From Aliiroseovarius sp. S1339 (GTDB taxonomy: Bacteria > Pseudomonadota > Alphaproteobacteria > Rhodobacterales > Rhodobacteraceae), in the NCBI RefSeq assembly GCF_023195695.1, contig NZ_JALPQG010000006.1:62001-126000 (forward strand): DNA of 64,000 nt, in the 5' to 3' direction. The notes under the pieces were generated by a model, which saw only the letters and a list, made by a program, of their open reading frames with translations, was not told the DNA's origin and ran no database searches. The translations under genes and the position numbers were made by a program. Below, piece after piece: positions 56,416-64,000 of the stretch; within the stretch, counting starts at the first letter, position 1; each line of letters opens with the position of its first letter.

Positions 56416-57239
56416 GTCTTGGTAACCTCATCGGCAAACACATGCTCCGGGCCGGGGAACGTCCGCGCGCGCACCTCTTTTGCATAGGCTTCAATCGCTT
56501 TTTCGCCATCAGCCGCCAAAGTGCCATAACGCTTGGCGAATTTGGGCTTGAACGCGGTGAACAGGCCCAACATGTCATCGACCACAAGGATTTGCCCGTC
56601 ACACCCGACCGAGGCACCGATTCCAATGGTTGGGATCGACAGCGCACGGGTGATTTCATCCGACAGGCTTTCTGGCACTTTTTCAAGCACGACCGAGAAT
56701 GCGCCGGCGTCCTCAACGGCTTTGGCGTCCGCCAACACCCGCGCGCGATCTTCGCCGCGACCCTGCACTTTGTAGCCACCCAGCGTGTTGATCGCCTGCG
56801 GGGTCAGGCCCACATGCGCCATCACCGGGATCGACCGGCTGGTCAGAAAGCGGATCGTGTCCGCCATCGCCACGCCGCCTTCCAGCTTCACAGCCGCCGC
56901 ACCGGTCACGCGCATCAGGCGGGCAGCGTTGCGAAAGGCTTGTTCGGGGCTTTCTTCATACGATCCAAACGGCATGTCGACGACCATCATGGCCTGCGTC
57001 AGCCCGCGTTTGACGGCGGCACCATGCAACTCCATCATCTCCATCGTGACACCAAGCGTATCGGGCAAGCCATGCACGACCATGCCGACGCTGTCGCCCA
57101 CCAGAACGATGTCGCAATGCGCGTCCATCATCTGCGCGGTCGGCGTCGCATAAGCCGTCAAACAGACCAAGGGCGTGCCGCCTTTTCGCGCCCGAATGTC
57201 CGACGGTGTCGGCACCGTAATCTTTGCAGAAGCGCTCAT
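56412..57239 (-). CDS. panB: 3-methyl-2-oxobutanoate hydroxymethyltransferase PanB
   Basis: First committed step to pantoate, using methylene-THF. The 275-residue TIM-barrel enzyme has [35 protein letters not shown] near 48-67 and [20 protein letters not shown] near 135. The ATG at 57239 with GAGGAG upstream is preferred over an in-frame ATG at 57287. It leads the panB-panC pair. Confidence 0.97.
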   Translation of the reverse strand: MSASAKITVPTPSDIRARKGGTPLVCLTAYATPTAQMMDAHCDIVLVGDSVGMVVHGLPDTLGVTMEMMELHGAAVKRGLTQAMMVVDMPFGSYEESPEQAFRNAARLMRVTGAAAVKLEGGVAMADTIRFLTSRSIPVMAHVGLTPQAINTLGGYKVQGRGEDRARVLADAKAVEDAGAFSVVLEKVPESLSDEITRALSIPTIGIGASVGCDGQILVVDDMLGLFTAFKPKFAKRYGTLAADGEKAIEAYAKEVRARTFPGPEHVFADEVTKT

Positions 57240-57272
57240 GGTTTCTCCTCCCCTGATCCTCTTCTTTCGAGC

Positions 57273-57300
57273 ACTATAATGCTGCATCGCAGAAAATCAA
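57273..57300 (-). promoter_or_regulatory. Candidate panBC promoter
   Basis: On the minus strand, TTGATT (57300-57295) and TATAGT (57278-57273) are separated by 16 bases, a fair sigma-70-type pair about 34 bases before the panB ATG. Confidence 0.4.
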
Positions 57301-57392
57301 AGGGGAGTTGCCGCGACGGCTCCCCCTTGCGTTGAAAAAGAATCCCGCGTTTCATGGGGCTTGTCCCGCTTTTCGGGAAAGGAGGACCGACC

Positions 57393-58862
57393 ATGACCAA
57401 TCTGAAACTCACCGCCGCCGCTTGGGCGCTTATGGCGTCAACCGCGCTTGCCGGAAGCGACGCAATCACGCTTGGCATGGTGCTTGAGCCGCCAAACCTT
57501 GACCCGACCGGCGGCGCGGCTGCCGCGATTGACGAAGTGGTCTATGCCAACATTTTTGAAGGTCTGACCCGATTTGGCCCGGATGGATCGGTCCAACCCG
57601 GCCTTGCCAGCGAATGGTCGGTCAGCGACGACGGCCTGACCTATACGTTCAAACTGCGCGACGGCGTGACCTTCCATGACGGCACCACGATGGATGCGGA
57701 GGACGTCATCTTCTCGCTTGATCGCGCCCGCGCTGAGGATTCGACCAACGCCCAGAAAGCATTGTTCAAGGATATCGAGGCTGTCACTGCCCCCGACCCC
57801 CTGACGGTCGAGGTCAAACTGTCCGCCCCCAACGGCAACTTCCCGTTCAACATGGCTTGGGGTGACGCAGTAATCGTCGCGCCGGAAAGCATCGACAGCG
57901 CCGCCACTGCGCCCGTGGGCACCGGCCCTTTCACCTTCGTTGAATGGGCCAAGGGCGATCATGTGACCGTCGCGCGCAACGATGCCTATTGGGGCAACGC
58001 GCCCGCGCTGACCACGGCCACGTTCAAATTCATCTCGGACCCCAACGCCGCCTTTGCTGCGATGATGGCCGAGGACGTGGACGCCTTCCCCAACTTTCCC
58101 GCACCCGAAACCCTGTCGCAGTTCGAAGCGGACCCGCGGTTCAACGTGATCGTCGGCTCGACCGAGGGCGAGACGATCCTGTCGATGAACAACAAATCCG
58201 GCCCGTTGGCAGATGTCCGCGTGCGCAAGGCCATTGCCCACGCAATCAACCGGCAAGACATCATCGATGGGGCCATGCATGGCTATGGAACGCCCATCGG
58301 CAGCCACTTTGCCCCGCACAACCCGGACTATGTGGATTTGACCGGCAACTCTGCCTTCGACCCGGACATGGCGAAATCCCTTCTCGCGGACGCTGGGGCC
58401 GGGGGTCTTACGCTGCGTCTGATGCTACCCCCCCCCGCCTATGCTCGTCGCGGGGGCGAGATCATCGCGGCACAGCTTCGCGATGTCGGGATCAACACCG
58501 AGATTTCGAACCTCGAATGGGCGCAGTGGATCGAACAGGTGTTCAAGGGCAAGGATTTCGACCTGACCATCGTCAGCCATACCGAGCCCGCCGACATCAA
58601 CATCTATGCGCGGCCTGATTATTACTTCCAGTATGACAACGCCGATTTTCAGGCGTTGATCGACAAGCTGTCGGTCACATCTGATCCGGCCATGCGCTCA
58701 GAGTTGAACAAAGACGCACAGCAGATGATCGCCGATGATTATGTGAACGGGTATCTGTTCCAACTGGCGAAGACCGGCGTCGCCAACGCGAAAATTCAGG
58801 GCCTGTGGGAAAACGCGCCCACGCAGGCCAATGACCTGACCGGGGTCAGGTGGTCGGATTAA
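57393..58862 (+). CDS. Orphan ABC transporter substrate-binding protein (SBP family 5)
   Basis: A 489-residue periplasmic receptor of the peptide/nickel class. The signal peptide (1-20, ending ALA) has no lipobox; then GMVLEPPNLDPTGGAAAAID and LRDGVTFHDGTTMDAEDVIF. The start at 57393 has SD AAAGGAGG at 57378-57385; a small hairpin TCCCG-CTTTT-CGGGA (57364-57378) touches its edge. No permease or ATPase lies nearby, so it must share a transporter encoded elsewhere. Confidence 0.9.
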   Translation: MTNLKLTAAAWALMASTALAGSDAITLGMVLEPPNLDPTGGAAAAIDEVVYANIFEGLTRFGPDGSVQPGLASEWSVSDDGLTYTFKLRDGVTFHDGTTMDAEDVIFSLDRARAEDSTNAQKALFKDIEAVTAPDPLTVEVKLSAPNGNFPFNMAWGDAVIVAPESIDSAATAPVGTGPFTFVEWAKGDHVTVARNDAYWGNAPALTTATFKFISDPNAAFAAMMAEDVDAFPNFPAPETLSQFEADPRFNVIVGSTEGETILSMNNKSGPLADVRVRKAIAHAINRQDIIDGAMHGYGTPIGSHFAPHNPDYVDLTGNSAFDPDMAKSLLADAGAGGLTLRLMLPPPAYARRGGEIIAAQLRDVGINTEISNLEWAQWIEQVFKGKDFDLTIVSHTEPADINIYARPDYYFQYDNADFQALIDKLSVTSDPAMRSELNKDAQQMIADDYVNGYLFQLAKTGVANAKIQGLWENAPTQANDLTGVRWSD

Positions 58863-58880
58863 GCCTTGATTGAAACACGA

Positions 58881-58909
58881 AAAAGGGCGTCCGCAGCGGC
58901 GCCCCTTTT
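58881..58909. terminator. Terminator between the binding protein and DMT genes
   Basis: A bulged 13-bp hairpin running from AAAAGGGCG through an inner CCG-CAG-CGG stem to CGCCCCTTTT. It overlaps the stop of the convergent DMT gene by one base and can work on both strands. Confidence 0.7.
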
Positions 58910-59817
58910 CACGACTTCGCGGCGTTGGGGTTGGGCGTGATGCGTCGGTTCAACATCGCCTCGCGCCACGTGATGTAACTGACGGCGGCTATGATCACGC
59001 CCGCGCCTGCAACCACCCATATGTCCACCGGTTCGGCAAACAGCCACGCTCCCATCGCAGCGGCCCAGATGATCTGCACGAATGTGACAGGTTGCGTCAC
59101 CGACACCGGAGCTTCGGCAAAGGCGCGGGTCATGGCATAGTGTCCGGCGGTCGCGAAAAAGGCGACCAAAACGAGCCATCCCAACTGGGTTATCGTCGGC
59201 GCGACCCAAACCACCCATGCCACAGGTGCCAAGCCAATGGTCACAGTGATTGACATCATCGCCACGACCACGGCGGCAGTGGTTTCCTGCGACAACCGCT
59301 TGGCGATCAGATACGACGCGCCAAGGAATATGGCGGTGAACACCATCGAAAGATGGCCCGGCCCAAGCTCGCGCAGACCCGGTCGCAAGATGATCAACAC
59401 ACCCAGAAATGCGAAGGCGACCGCGATCATGCGACGGGTCGAGAATGTCTCACCCAGAAACAGTGCGGCCCCCAACATCACATAGATCGGGTTCAGGTAG
59501 TTCATTGCCACGACTTCGGCCACGGTGATCTGCGTCATGGCATAAAACCAGCACAGCACCGCGCCGCAATGGACCAGCCCGCGCAGGGCAAACAGCCGCC
59601 AGATTTTGCGTGAAAACTGGGCGCGTCGCAACTGCCCCAGCGCTGGCAGCACAAAAGCCAATCCGAACGCGAAACGCAGAAACGCCGCCTGTGCGGAGGG
59701 CAACCCCTGCCCCACATGTTTCACCAGCGCGTTCATCAGAACAAAGAACAGCCCTGCCGCCAGCATCCACAGGATACCGTAGAGAGGGCGTTGATCTGAT
59801 TGGGTCGCGAAGCTCAT
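58909..59817 (-). CDS. DMT-superfamily (EamA) transporter
   Basis: A 302-residue inner-membrane protein with ten expected helices in two EamA repeats. VAEVVAMNYLNPIYVMLGAA near 95 and EAPVSVTQPVTFVQIIWAAA near 235 are the repeat-end signatures. Such proteins export metabolites or amino acids; the substrate is unknown. It lies downstream of yebC but is separated from it by a terminator. Confidence 0.88.
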   Translation of the reverse strand: MSFATQSDQRPLYGILWMLAAGLFFVLMNALVKHVGQGLPSAQAAFLRFAFGLAFVLPALGQLRRAQFSRKIWRLFALRGLVHCGAVLCWFYAMTQITVAEVVAMNYLNPIYVMLGAALFLGETFSTRRMIAVAFAFLGVLIILRPGLRELGPGHLSMVFTAIFLGASYLIAKRLSQETTAAVVVAMMSITVTIGLAPVAWVVWVAPTITQLGWLVLVAFFATAGHYAMTRAFAEAPVSVTQPVTFVQIIWAAAMGAWLFAEPVDIWVVAGAGVIIAAVSYITWREAMLNRRITPNPNAAKS

Positions 59818-59854
59818 CCGGCGACCTGACCCGAGATTGCCGCCAAAGACAAGA

Positions 59855-59884
59855 GACCCCGGCGCGGGTTTCCGAGCCGGGGTC
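59855..59884 (-). terminator. Terminator after yebC
   Basis: A 9-bp perfect stem GACCCCGGC/GCCGGGGTC (59855-59863 and 59876-59884) with a 12-base loop; on the minus strand it is followed by TCTTGTCTTT. Confidence 0.7.
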
Positions 59885-59909
59885 TTAATATTTCATCCGA
59901 TGGGTCGGA

Positions 59910-60650
59910 TTAGAGCTGGGCCAGAACCTCGTCGGTGGCCTCGAAATTAGTGGTGACGCGCTGCACATCGTCGTCATCCTCCAACGCATCCACTAAGTTC
60001 ATCAGCTTTTGCATACCTTCCAGATCAAGCTCGGTGGTCATGTTGGGCTGCCAGATCAACTTGGTCGACTCGCTTTCGCCCAGCGCGGCTTCCAGCGCGT
60101 TCGAAACATCGTTCAGGTCGGTGTCAGCACAGACGATCCGGTGGCCGTCCTCAGAGCTTTCGCAATCTTCCGCGCCTGCCTCAATGGCGGCTTCCATCAC
60201 GGTGTCTGCATCGCCAGCCTCAGCCGGGTAAGTCACTTCGCCTTTGCGATCGAACATGAACCCCACCGACCCGGTTTCCCCAAGGTTGCCGCCGTTCTTT
60301 GAGAAGGTCGAGCGCACGGTGGATGCCGTGCGGTTCTTGTTATCAGTCATTGCTTCGACGATCACGGCAACACCGTTCGGACCATAGCCCTCATACCGGA
60401 TTTCGTCATAGTTCTCGGCGTCGCCACCGATGGCTTTGTTGATCGCGCGTTCAATGACGTCCTTGGGCAGAGACTGACTTTTGCCTTCTTTCACGGCCAT
60501 ACGCAGACGCGGATTTTTGTCAGGATCGGGATCGCCCATCTTGGCAGCTACGGTGATTTCTTTGGCGAGCTTTGAAAACAGCTTCGAGCGCAGTTTGTCC
60601 TGACGCCCCTTGCGATGCTGAATGTTTGCCCATTTTGAGTGGCCAGCCAT
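59910..60650 (-). CDS. YebC/PmpR-family regulatory protein
   Basis: A 246-residue protein starting [20 protein letters not shown], the invariant YebC opening, followed by [19 protein letters not shown] and [20 protein letters not shown]. The family was described as transcriptional regulators, and more recently some members as ribosome-associated factors aiding difficult peptide bonds. Three-domain length is normal. It appears monocistronic. Confidence 0.95.
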   Translation of the reverse strand: MAGHSKWANIQHRKGRQDKLRSKLFSKLAKEITVAAKMGDPDPDKNPRLRMAVKEGKSQSLPKDVIERAINKAIGGDAENYDEIRYEGYGPNGVAVIVEAMTDNKNRTASTVRSTFSKNGGNLGETGSVGFMFDRKGEVTYPAEAGDADTVMEAAIEAGAEDCESSEDGHRIVCADTDLNDVSNALEAALGESESTKLIWQPNMTTELDLEGMQKLMNLVDALEDDDDVQRVTTNFEATDEVLAQL

Positions 60651-60741
60651 GCGCCCTCCGATTTATTTCAAATATTGGTATGTTGCGCGGTTCAATACAG
60701 CAGGGTTTGGGGGGGCCGCAAGGGCGTTGCTGATCCCATGG

Positions 60742-61194
60742 TCACGCGCGTTCATCCTTGGACGATCCCATGACAACATGCGTCACGATTTGGTGCACCT
60801 GTGGCAGTGTGCCCAGCTTGTCGGTGTGAAAGCGCTTGTAGGCGATCAGGTCATCGGCCTCGACCCTCAGCAGATATTCGACCGTGCCGGTGATGTTGTG
60901 ACACTCGCGCACCTCGTCATACAGCGCGACAGATCGTTCGAAACCTTCTTGCGCTGCCTTGGTGTGATCGGACAGACCGACGGTGACATAGGCGACAAAA
61001 CCAACACCCATCGCGACCGGATCAAGCACAGCGCGGTAGCCTTTGATCACGCCGTGCCGCTCAAGTTCTTGCACGCGTCGCAGGCAGGCCGAGGGCGACA
61101 GGCCGACCTTATCCGCAAGTTCAGTGTTCGGCAGACGTCCGTCACGCAGCAATTCCCGCAATATCTGGCGATTTATTCGATCTATCTTCAACAT
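60742..61194 (-). CDS. Lrp/AsnC-family transcriptional regulator
   Basis: A 150-residue amino-acid-responsive regulator: N-terminal helix-turn-helix (LPNTELADKVGLSPSACLRR, 21-40) and a C-terminal RAM/ACT-like domain (GVGFVAYVTVGLS onward). It diverges from a LysE-type exporter with a long palindrome between them, which is the usual arrangement for a local regulator of amino-acid export. Confidence 0.93.
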   Translation of the reverse strand: MLKIDRINRQILRELLRDGRLPNTELADKVGLSPSACLRRVQELERHGVIKGYRAVLDPVAMGVGFVAYVTVGLSDHTKAAQEGFERSVALYDEVRECHNITGTVEYLLRVEADDLIAYKRFHTDKLGTLPQVHQIVTHVVMGSSKDERA

Positions 61195-61227
61195 TTATTG
61201 CAAATGAACCTTTCATAGCTGCAATAA
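61195..61227. promoter_or_regulatory. Lrp-type operator between lrp and lysE genes
   Basis: Nested palindrome with outer arms TTATTGCA (61195-61202) and TGCAATAA (61220-61227) and an inner ATGAA-CCT-TTCAT (61204-61216). It begins right at the lrp start codon, so binding could autorepress lrp and control the exporter. Confidence 0.6.
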
Positions 61228-61267
61228 TGCAATCTTGCGGCGTCAAAATGCGGTAATTATTGCTTTC

Positions 61268-61861
61268 ATGTCAATCGAACTTCTCTCGGCTTTCGTGGCC
61301 TTCGCCTTCGTATCCTCGATCACACCGGGGCCGAACAACCTGATGCTGATGGCATCGGGCGCGAATTTCGGGTTTCGCCGTTCGATCCCGCACATGTTGG
61401 GGATCGGGATCGGCTTTACCTTCATGATCGTGCTGGTGGGCGTCGGTCTGATGACGCTCTTTGACCTTTATCCGGTCAGCTACACGATCCTGAAAACCGG
61501 CAGCGTGATCTATCTGCTGTGGTTGGCATGGAAGATCGCAAATGCGGCACAACCCGGCACCGGTAAAGCCGGAGGCACGCCCATGACTTTCCTGCAAGCG
61601 GCCGCGTTCCAATGGGTCAACCCCAAGGCGTGGGCGATGGCCCTGACCGCGATCAGCGTCTATGCCCCTACTCGCGGCATATCGGCCGTCATCTTGGTCG
61701 CCATCATTTTTGGCATCGTGAACCTGCCTTCGGTTTCGGTCTGGACCATGCTAGGTCAGAAAATTCGCGTCATCCTGACCAACCCGGTACGCCTGCGGAC
61801 GTTCAACGTGACGATGGCGCTGTTGTTGGTGGCGACACTTTTCCCCGTAATCTACGGGTGA
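61268..61861 (+). CDS. LysE/RhtB-family amino-acid exporter
   Basis: A 197-residue inner-membrane exporter with about six helices. The signature SSITPGPNNLMLMASGANFG near 15-35 and FQWVNPKAWAMALTAISVYA near 115 are diagnostic of LysE/RhtB. The ATG at 61268 gives MSIELLSAFVAFAF; an in-frame upstream start near 61235 lies close to the operator. No strong SD. Probably controlled by the divergent Lrp. Confidence 0.9.
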   Translation: MSIELLSAFVAFAFVSSITPGPNNLMLMASGANFGFRRSIPHMLGIGIGFTFMIVLVGVGLMTLFDLYPVSYTILKTGSVIYLLWLAWKIANAAQPGTGKAGGTPMTFLQAAAFQWVNPKAWAMALTAISVYAPTRGISAVILVAIIFGIVNLPSVSVWTMLGQKIRVILTNPVRLRTFNVTMALLLVATLFPVIYG

Positions 61862-61893
61862 CGTTCCGGCCCACAGGCGGTAAGTCTTGAGCC

Positions 61894-63675
61894 ATGACAA
61901 CAGATCAAATCATCCTCTTTTCGCTTTTCGGTGCGGTGTTCGGCATGCTGCTGTGGGGCCGTTATCGCTATGACCTTGTGGCATTTACAGCCCTTATGTT
62001 GGGGGTCGTCTTGGGCGTTGTGCCAACCAAGGACGCGTTTTCGGGCTTTGGTCATCCGGCCACGCTGATCGTGGCGCTTGTGCTGGTGGTATCGGCCGGG
62101 CTGGTGCGATCTGGCGCGGTATTCCTTATCACCCGCACGATGGTTGATGCCTCGCGGTCGCTTGGGGCACATATCGCCCTTATGGGAGCCATTGGCGGCG
62201 TTCTGTCGGCGTTCATGAATAACGTGGCGGCTTTGGCTCTGCTTATGCCTGTGGATGTCCAGACCGCCCGCAAGGCTGGCCGAGAGCCGGGGTTAAGCCT
62301 GATGCCCCTGTCCTTTGCGACGATCCTTGGGGGCATGGTGACGCTGATCGGAACGCCACCCAACATCATCATCGCGTCCATTCGTGGCGAGGCGTTGGGC
62401 GAACCCTTTCATATGTTCGACTTTGCGCCGGTTGGCGGAGTGACCGCGATTGCCGGTCTGATTTTCGTTGCCCTGATCGGCTGGCGCCTGATCCCGCAGC
62501 CCGAAAACATCGAAAACGGCTCGGACCCGATGGAGGAATTCGGCCTGTATGTCGCCGAACTGGCCCTGCCCGAGGATTCGAAACATATCGGCAAGCGACT
62601 GAAAGACCTGCTTGAAACGGCGGAAAAGAATGACGTCGCGATCCTTGGCCTCGTGCGGGGCGGGAAACGCCGTTATGGCACCCAGCACGCAACCAAGCTG
62701 CAAGCGGGGGATGCGTTGGTGCTGGAAGCCCGGCCCGAGGCACTGGACGAATTTCGCGCAGCCCTAAGCCTGACATTCGCCGAAGCAGGCAACGAAGAAA
62801 AGCTGCGCGCAGAAGGCGACGGGCTGGCAAAGATCGAAATCGTGGTGCCGGAAAACGCGCGGATCGTCGGTAAAACGGCGCAATCCGTCGGACTGAACTG
62901 GCGACAACGGTCCGTCCTGCTTGGCATCTCGCGCGCGGGTAAACGGATCACCAAGCAAGTTCGCAAAACCGAAGTGCGCCCCGGCGACATCCTGCTTGTG
63001 CTTGTGCCACAGGGGTCCGAGGCCGATGTTACCGAATGGCTGGGCGGCCTGCCCTTGGCCGAACGCGGGTTGAAGGTAACGCGAGACGAAAAAGTCTGGC
63101 TCGCCATCGGCTTATTTGGCGGTGCAGTTGCCGCGGCAAGTTTCGGCCTTGTATATCTGCCCGTCGCTCTGGGACTAGTTGTCGTCGCCTACGTGTTGAC
63201 CAAGATCGTGCCCCTGTCCGAGCTGTATACCCACATCGAATGGCCGGTCGTTGTGCTTCTGGGGTCGATGATCCCACTAGGCGCGGCGCTGCAAACCTCA
63301 GGTGGCACCGAATTGATCGCCGGCGCTTTGGTCGGGATTACCGAAGGCATGCCGGCGTGGGCAGTGCTGACTGTTCTGATGATCGTTACGATGACTTTGT
63401 CGGACGTGCTGAATAACACGGCCACCACCATCGTCGCCGCCCCTGTCGGCATCCAGATGGCGCAGACCCTTGGGAAGAACCCTGACCCCTTTCTGATGGC
63501 CGTCGCTGTCGCGGCAAGCTGTGCGTTCCTGACCCCTATTGGGCATAAGAACAACACACTGATCCTTGGCCCCGGCGGATACCGGTTCGGGGACTATTGG
63601 CGCATGGGTCTGCCACTTGAGGTTCTGGTCGTCGCCGTCTCGATCCCTGCCATTCTGGTGTTCTGGCCATTGTGA
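61894..63675 (+). CDS. SLC13-family permease with two RCK-C (TrkA-C) domains
   Basis: A 593-residue anion/Na+ symporter-type membrane protein. An N-terminal membrane half (about 1-205) includes MNNVAALALLMPVDVQTARK and TLIGTPPNIIIASI. Two soluble TrkA-C domains follow (about 212-290, LYVAELALPEDSKHIGKRLK; about 310-385, IEIVVPENARIVGKTAQSVG), then a C-terminal membrane half with LNNTATTIVAAPVGIQMAQT. Relatives transport sulfate or dicarboxylates. It starts 32 bases after the lysE stop. Confidence 0.9.
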   Translation: MTTDQIILFSLFGAVFGMLLWGRYRYDLVAFTALMLGVVLGVVPTKDAFSGFGHPATLIVALVLVVSAGLVRSGAVFLITRTMVDASRSLGAHIALMGAIGGVLSAFMNNVAALALLMPVDVQTARKAGREPGLSLMPLSFATILGGMVTLIGTPPNIIIASIRGEALGEPFHMFDFAPVGGVTAIAGLIFVALIGWRLIPQPENIENGSDPMEEFGLYVAELALPEDSKHIGKRLKDLLETAEKNDVAILGLVRGGKRRYGTQHATKLQAGDALVLEARPEALDEFRAALSLTFAEAGNEEKLRAEGDGLAKIEIVVPENARIVGKTAQSVGLNWRQRSVLLGISRAGKRITKQVRKTEVRPGDILLVLVPQGSEADVTEWLGGLPLAERGLKVTRDEKVWLAIGLFGGAVAAASFGLVYLPVALGLVVVAYVLTKIVPLSELYTHIEWPVVVLLGSMIPLGAALQTSGGTELIAGALVGITEGMPAWAVLTVLMIVTMTLSDVLNNTATTIVAAPVGIQMAQTLGKNPDPFLMAVAVAASCAFLTPIGHKNNTLILGPGGYRFGDYWRMGLPLEVLVVAVSIPAILVFWPL

Positions 63676-63690
63676 TCCGCGCGGGATCGC

Positions 63691-64000
63691 CTAGAGCGGC
63701 CAGATGAATGGGATCAGAGCGGAGGCAAGAAGCCCAACCGACAAGTTCAGCGGAATACCCACCTTTAAGAAATCCGAAAACTTATACCCCCCCGGACCAT
63801 AGACCAGCGTGTTCGTCTGATACCCGATGGGCGTGGCGAAACTGGCCGAGGCTGCCACCATCACAGCCACCACCAATGGCCGCGGGTCCAACCCCAACGC
63901 GTTGGCAAGACCGATTGCAATCGGCGTCACAACCACGGCGACCGCATTGTTTGACACAAGCTCGGTCAGGACAGAGGTTAGCAAGTAGATCGCCCAGATG
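63691..64000 (-). CDS. SLC13-family permease, C-terminal part (5' end outside window)
   Basis: Minus-strand frame open to the window edge. It encodes the last about 102 residues of a second SLC13-type permease: [40 protein letters not shown] and [20 protein letters not shown] ending IWPL. It parallels the C-terminus of the adjacent convergent permease (SCAFLTPIGHKNNTLILGPG, ending FWPL). The stops are 15 bases apart. Confidence 0.85.
   Translation of the reverse strand, partial: IWAIYLLTSVLTELVSNNAVAVVVTPIAIGLANALGLDPRPLVVAVMVAASASFATPIGYQTNTLVYGPGGYKFSDFLKVGIPLNLSVGLLASALIPFIWPL

Noticed and set aside
1-64000. tRNA, rRNA, CRISPR, insertion sequences, prophage
   Set aside because: Looked for in intergenic stretches on both strands; no cloverleaf, spaced repeats, transposase or integrase was recognised.

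Overview
The window reads as a chromosomal segment of an alphaproteobacterium of the Rhodobacteraceae, most likely the Roseobacter group. The basis is high G+C coding sequence, a short HisG paired with HisZ and a divergent histidyl-tRNA synthetase, a single-chain GlnD, the ALDH16-type aldehyde dehydrogenase, DUF1523 and DUF6638 family proteins, and xanthine dehydrogenase followed by a nucleoside-type ABC importer. This is inference from protein families; no rRNA, tRNA, CRISPR array, insertion sequence or prophage was recognised. Genes are densely packed, with many 4-base start/stop overlaps.

Layout. 1-10.3 kb: rsmI (partial, minus) diverges from an LpoA/LppC-like lipoprotein gene, which overlaps glnD, followed by murJ. 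Then come a degenerate rhomboid (minus), trpS with a terminator, and three small stress or redox-type genes (CDGSH iron-sulfur, hemerythrin-like, DUF2461). 10.3-18 kb: hisS-hisZ-hisG (minus), slyX, dnaE and a glyoxalase-fold gene. 18.2-28.2 kb: an apparent eight-gene purine operon, xdhA-xdhB-xdhC, an ABC ATPase, two permeases, a voltage-gated-type potassium channel and a BMP-family binding protein, ended by a strong terminator. 28.3-33.7 kb: a secreted EF-hand protein, a DAO-family flavoprotein, then an HDAC-like deacetylase next to an acyl-CoA-synthetase/GNAT protein (minus).

33.7-42.6 kb: a copper module (copA-cueR minus, copZ plus, with a textbook CueR promoter) and an oppABCDF peptide importer (minus). 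42.6-46.3 kb: deoC and a two-domain ALDH16 aldehyde dehydrogenase. 46.3-54.1 kb: a compact minus-strand cluster of poorly characterised genes (a coiled-coil protein, a small membrane protein, a 389-residue unknown, an AAA+ ATPase, a membrane protein with an AbiC-like look, DUF6638, a small membrane protein, DUF1523). This is the best candidate in the window for an undescribed multi-gene system. 54.2-64 kb: an M20 deacylase, panB-panC, an orphan peptide-type binding protein, a DMT transporter, yebC, a divergent lrp/lysE pair around a clear palindrome, and two convergent SLC13-type permeases, the second cut by the window end.

How the genes work together. The purine operon would import nucleosides or purine bases and oxidise hypoxanthine/xanthine. 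CueR would control copper efflux through CopA with CopZ as chaperone. The HDAC and GNAT genes look like a reversible protein-acetylation pair similar in logic to AcuA/AcuC. DeoC yields acetaldehyde that the adjacent ALDH16 could oxidise.
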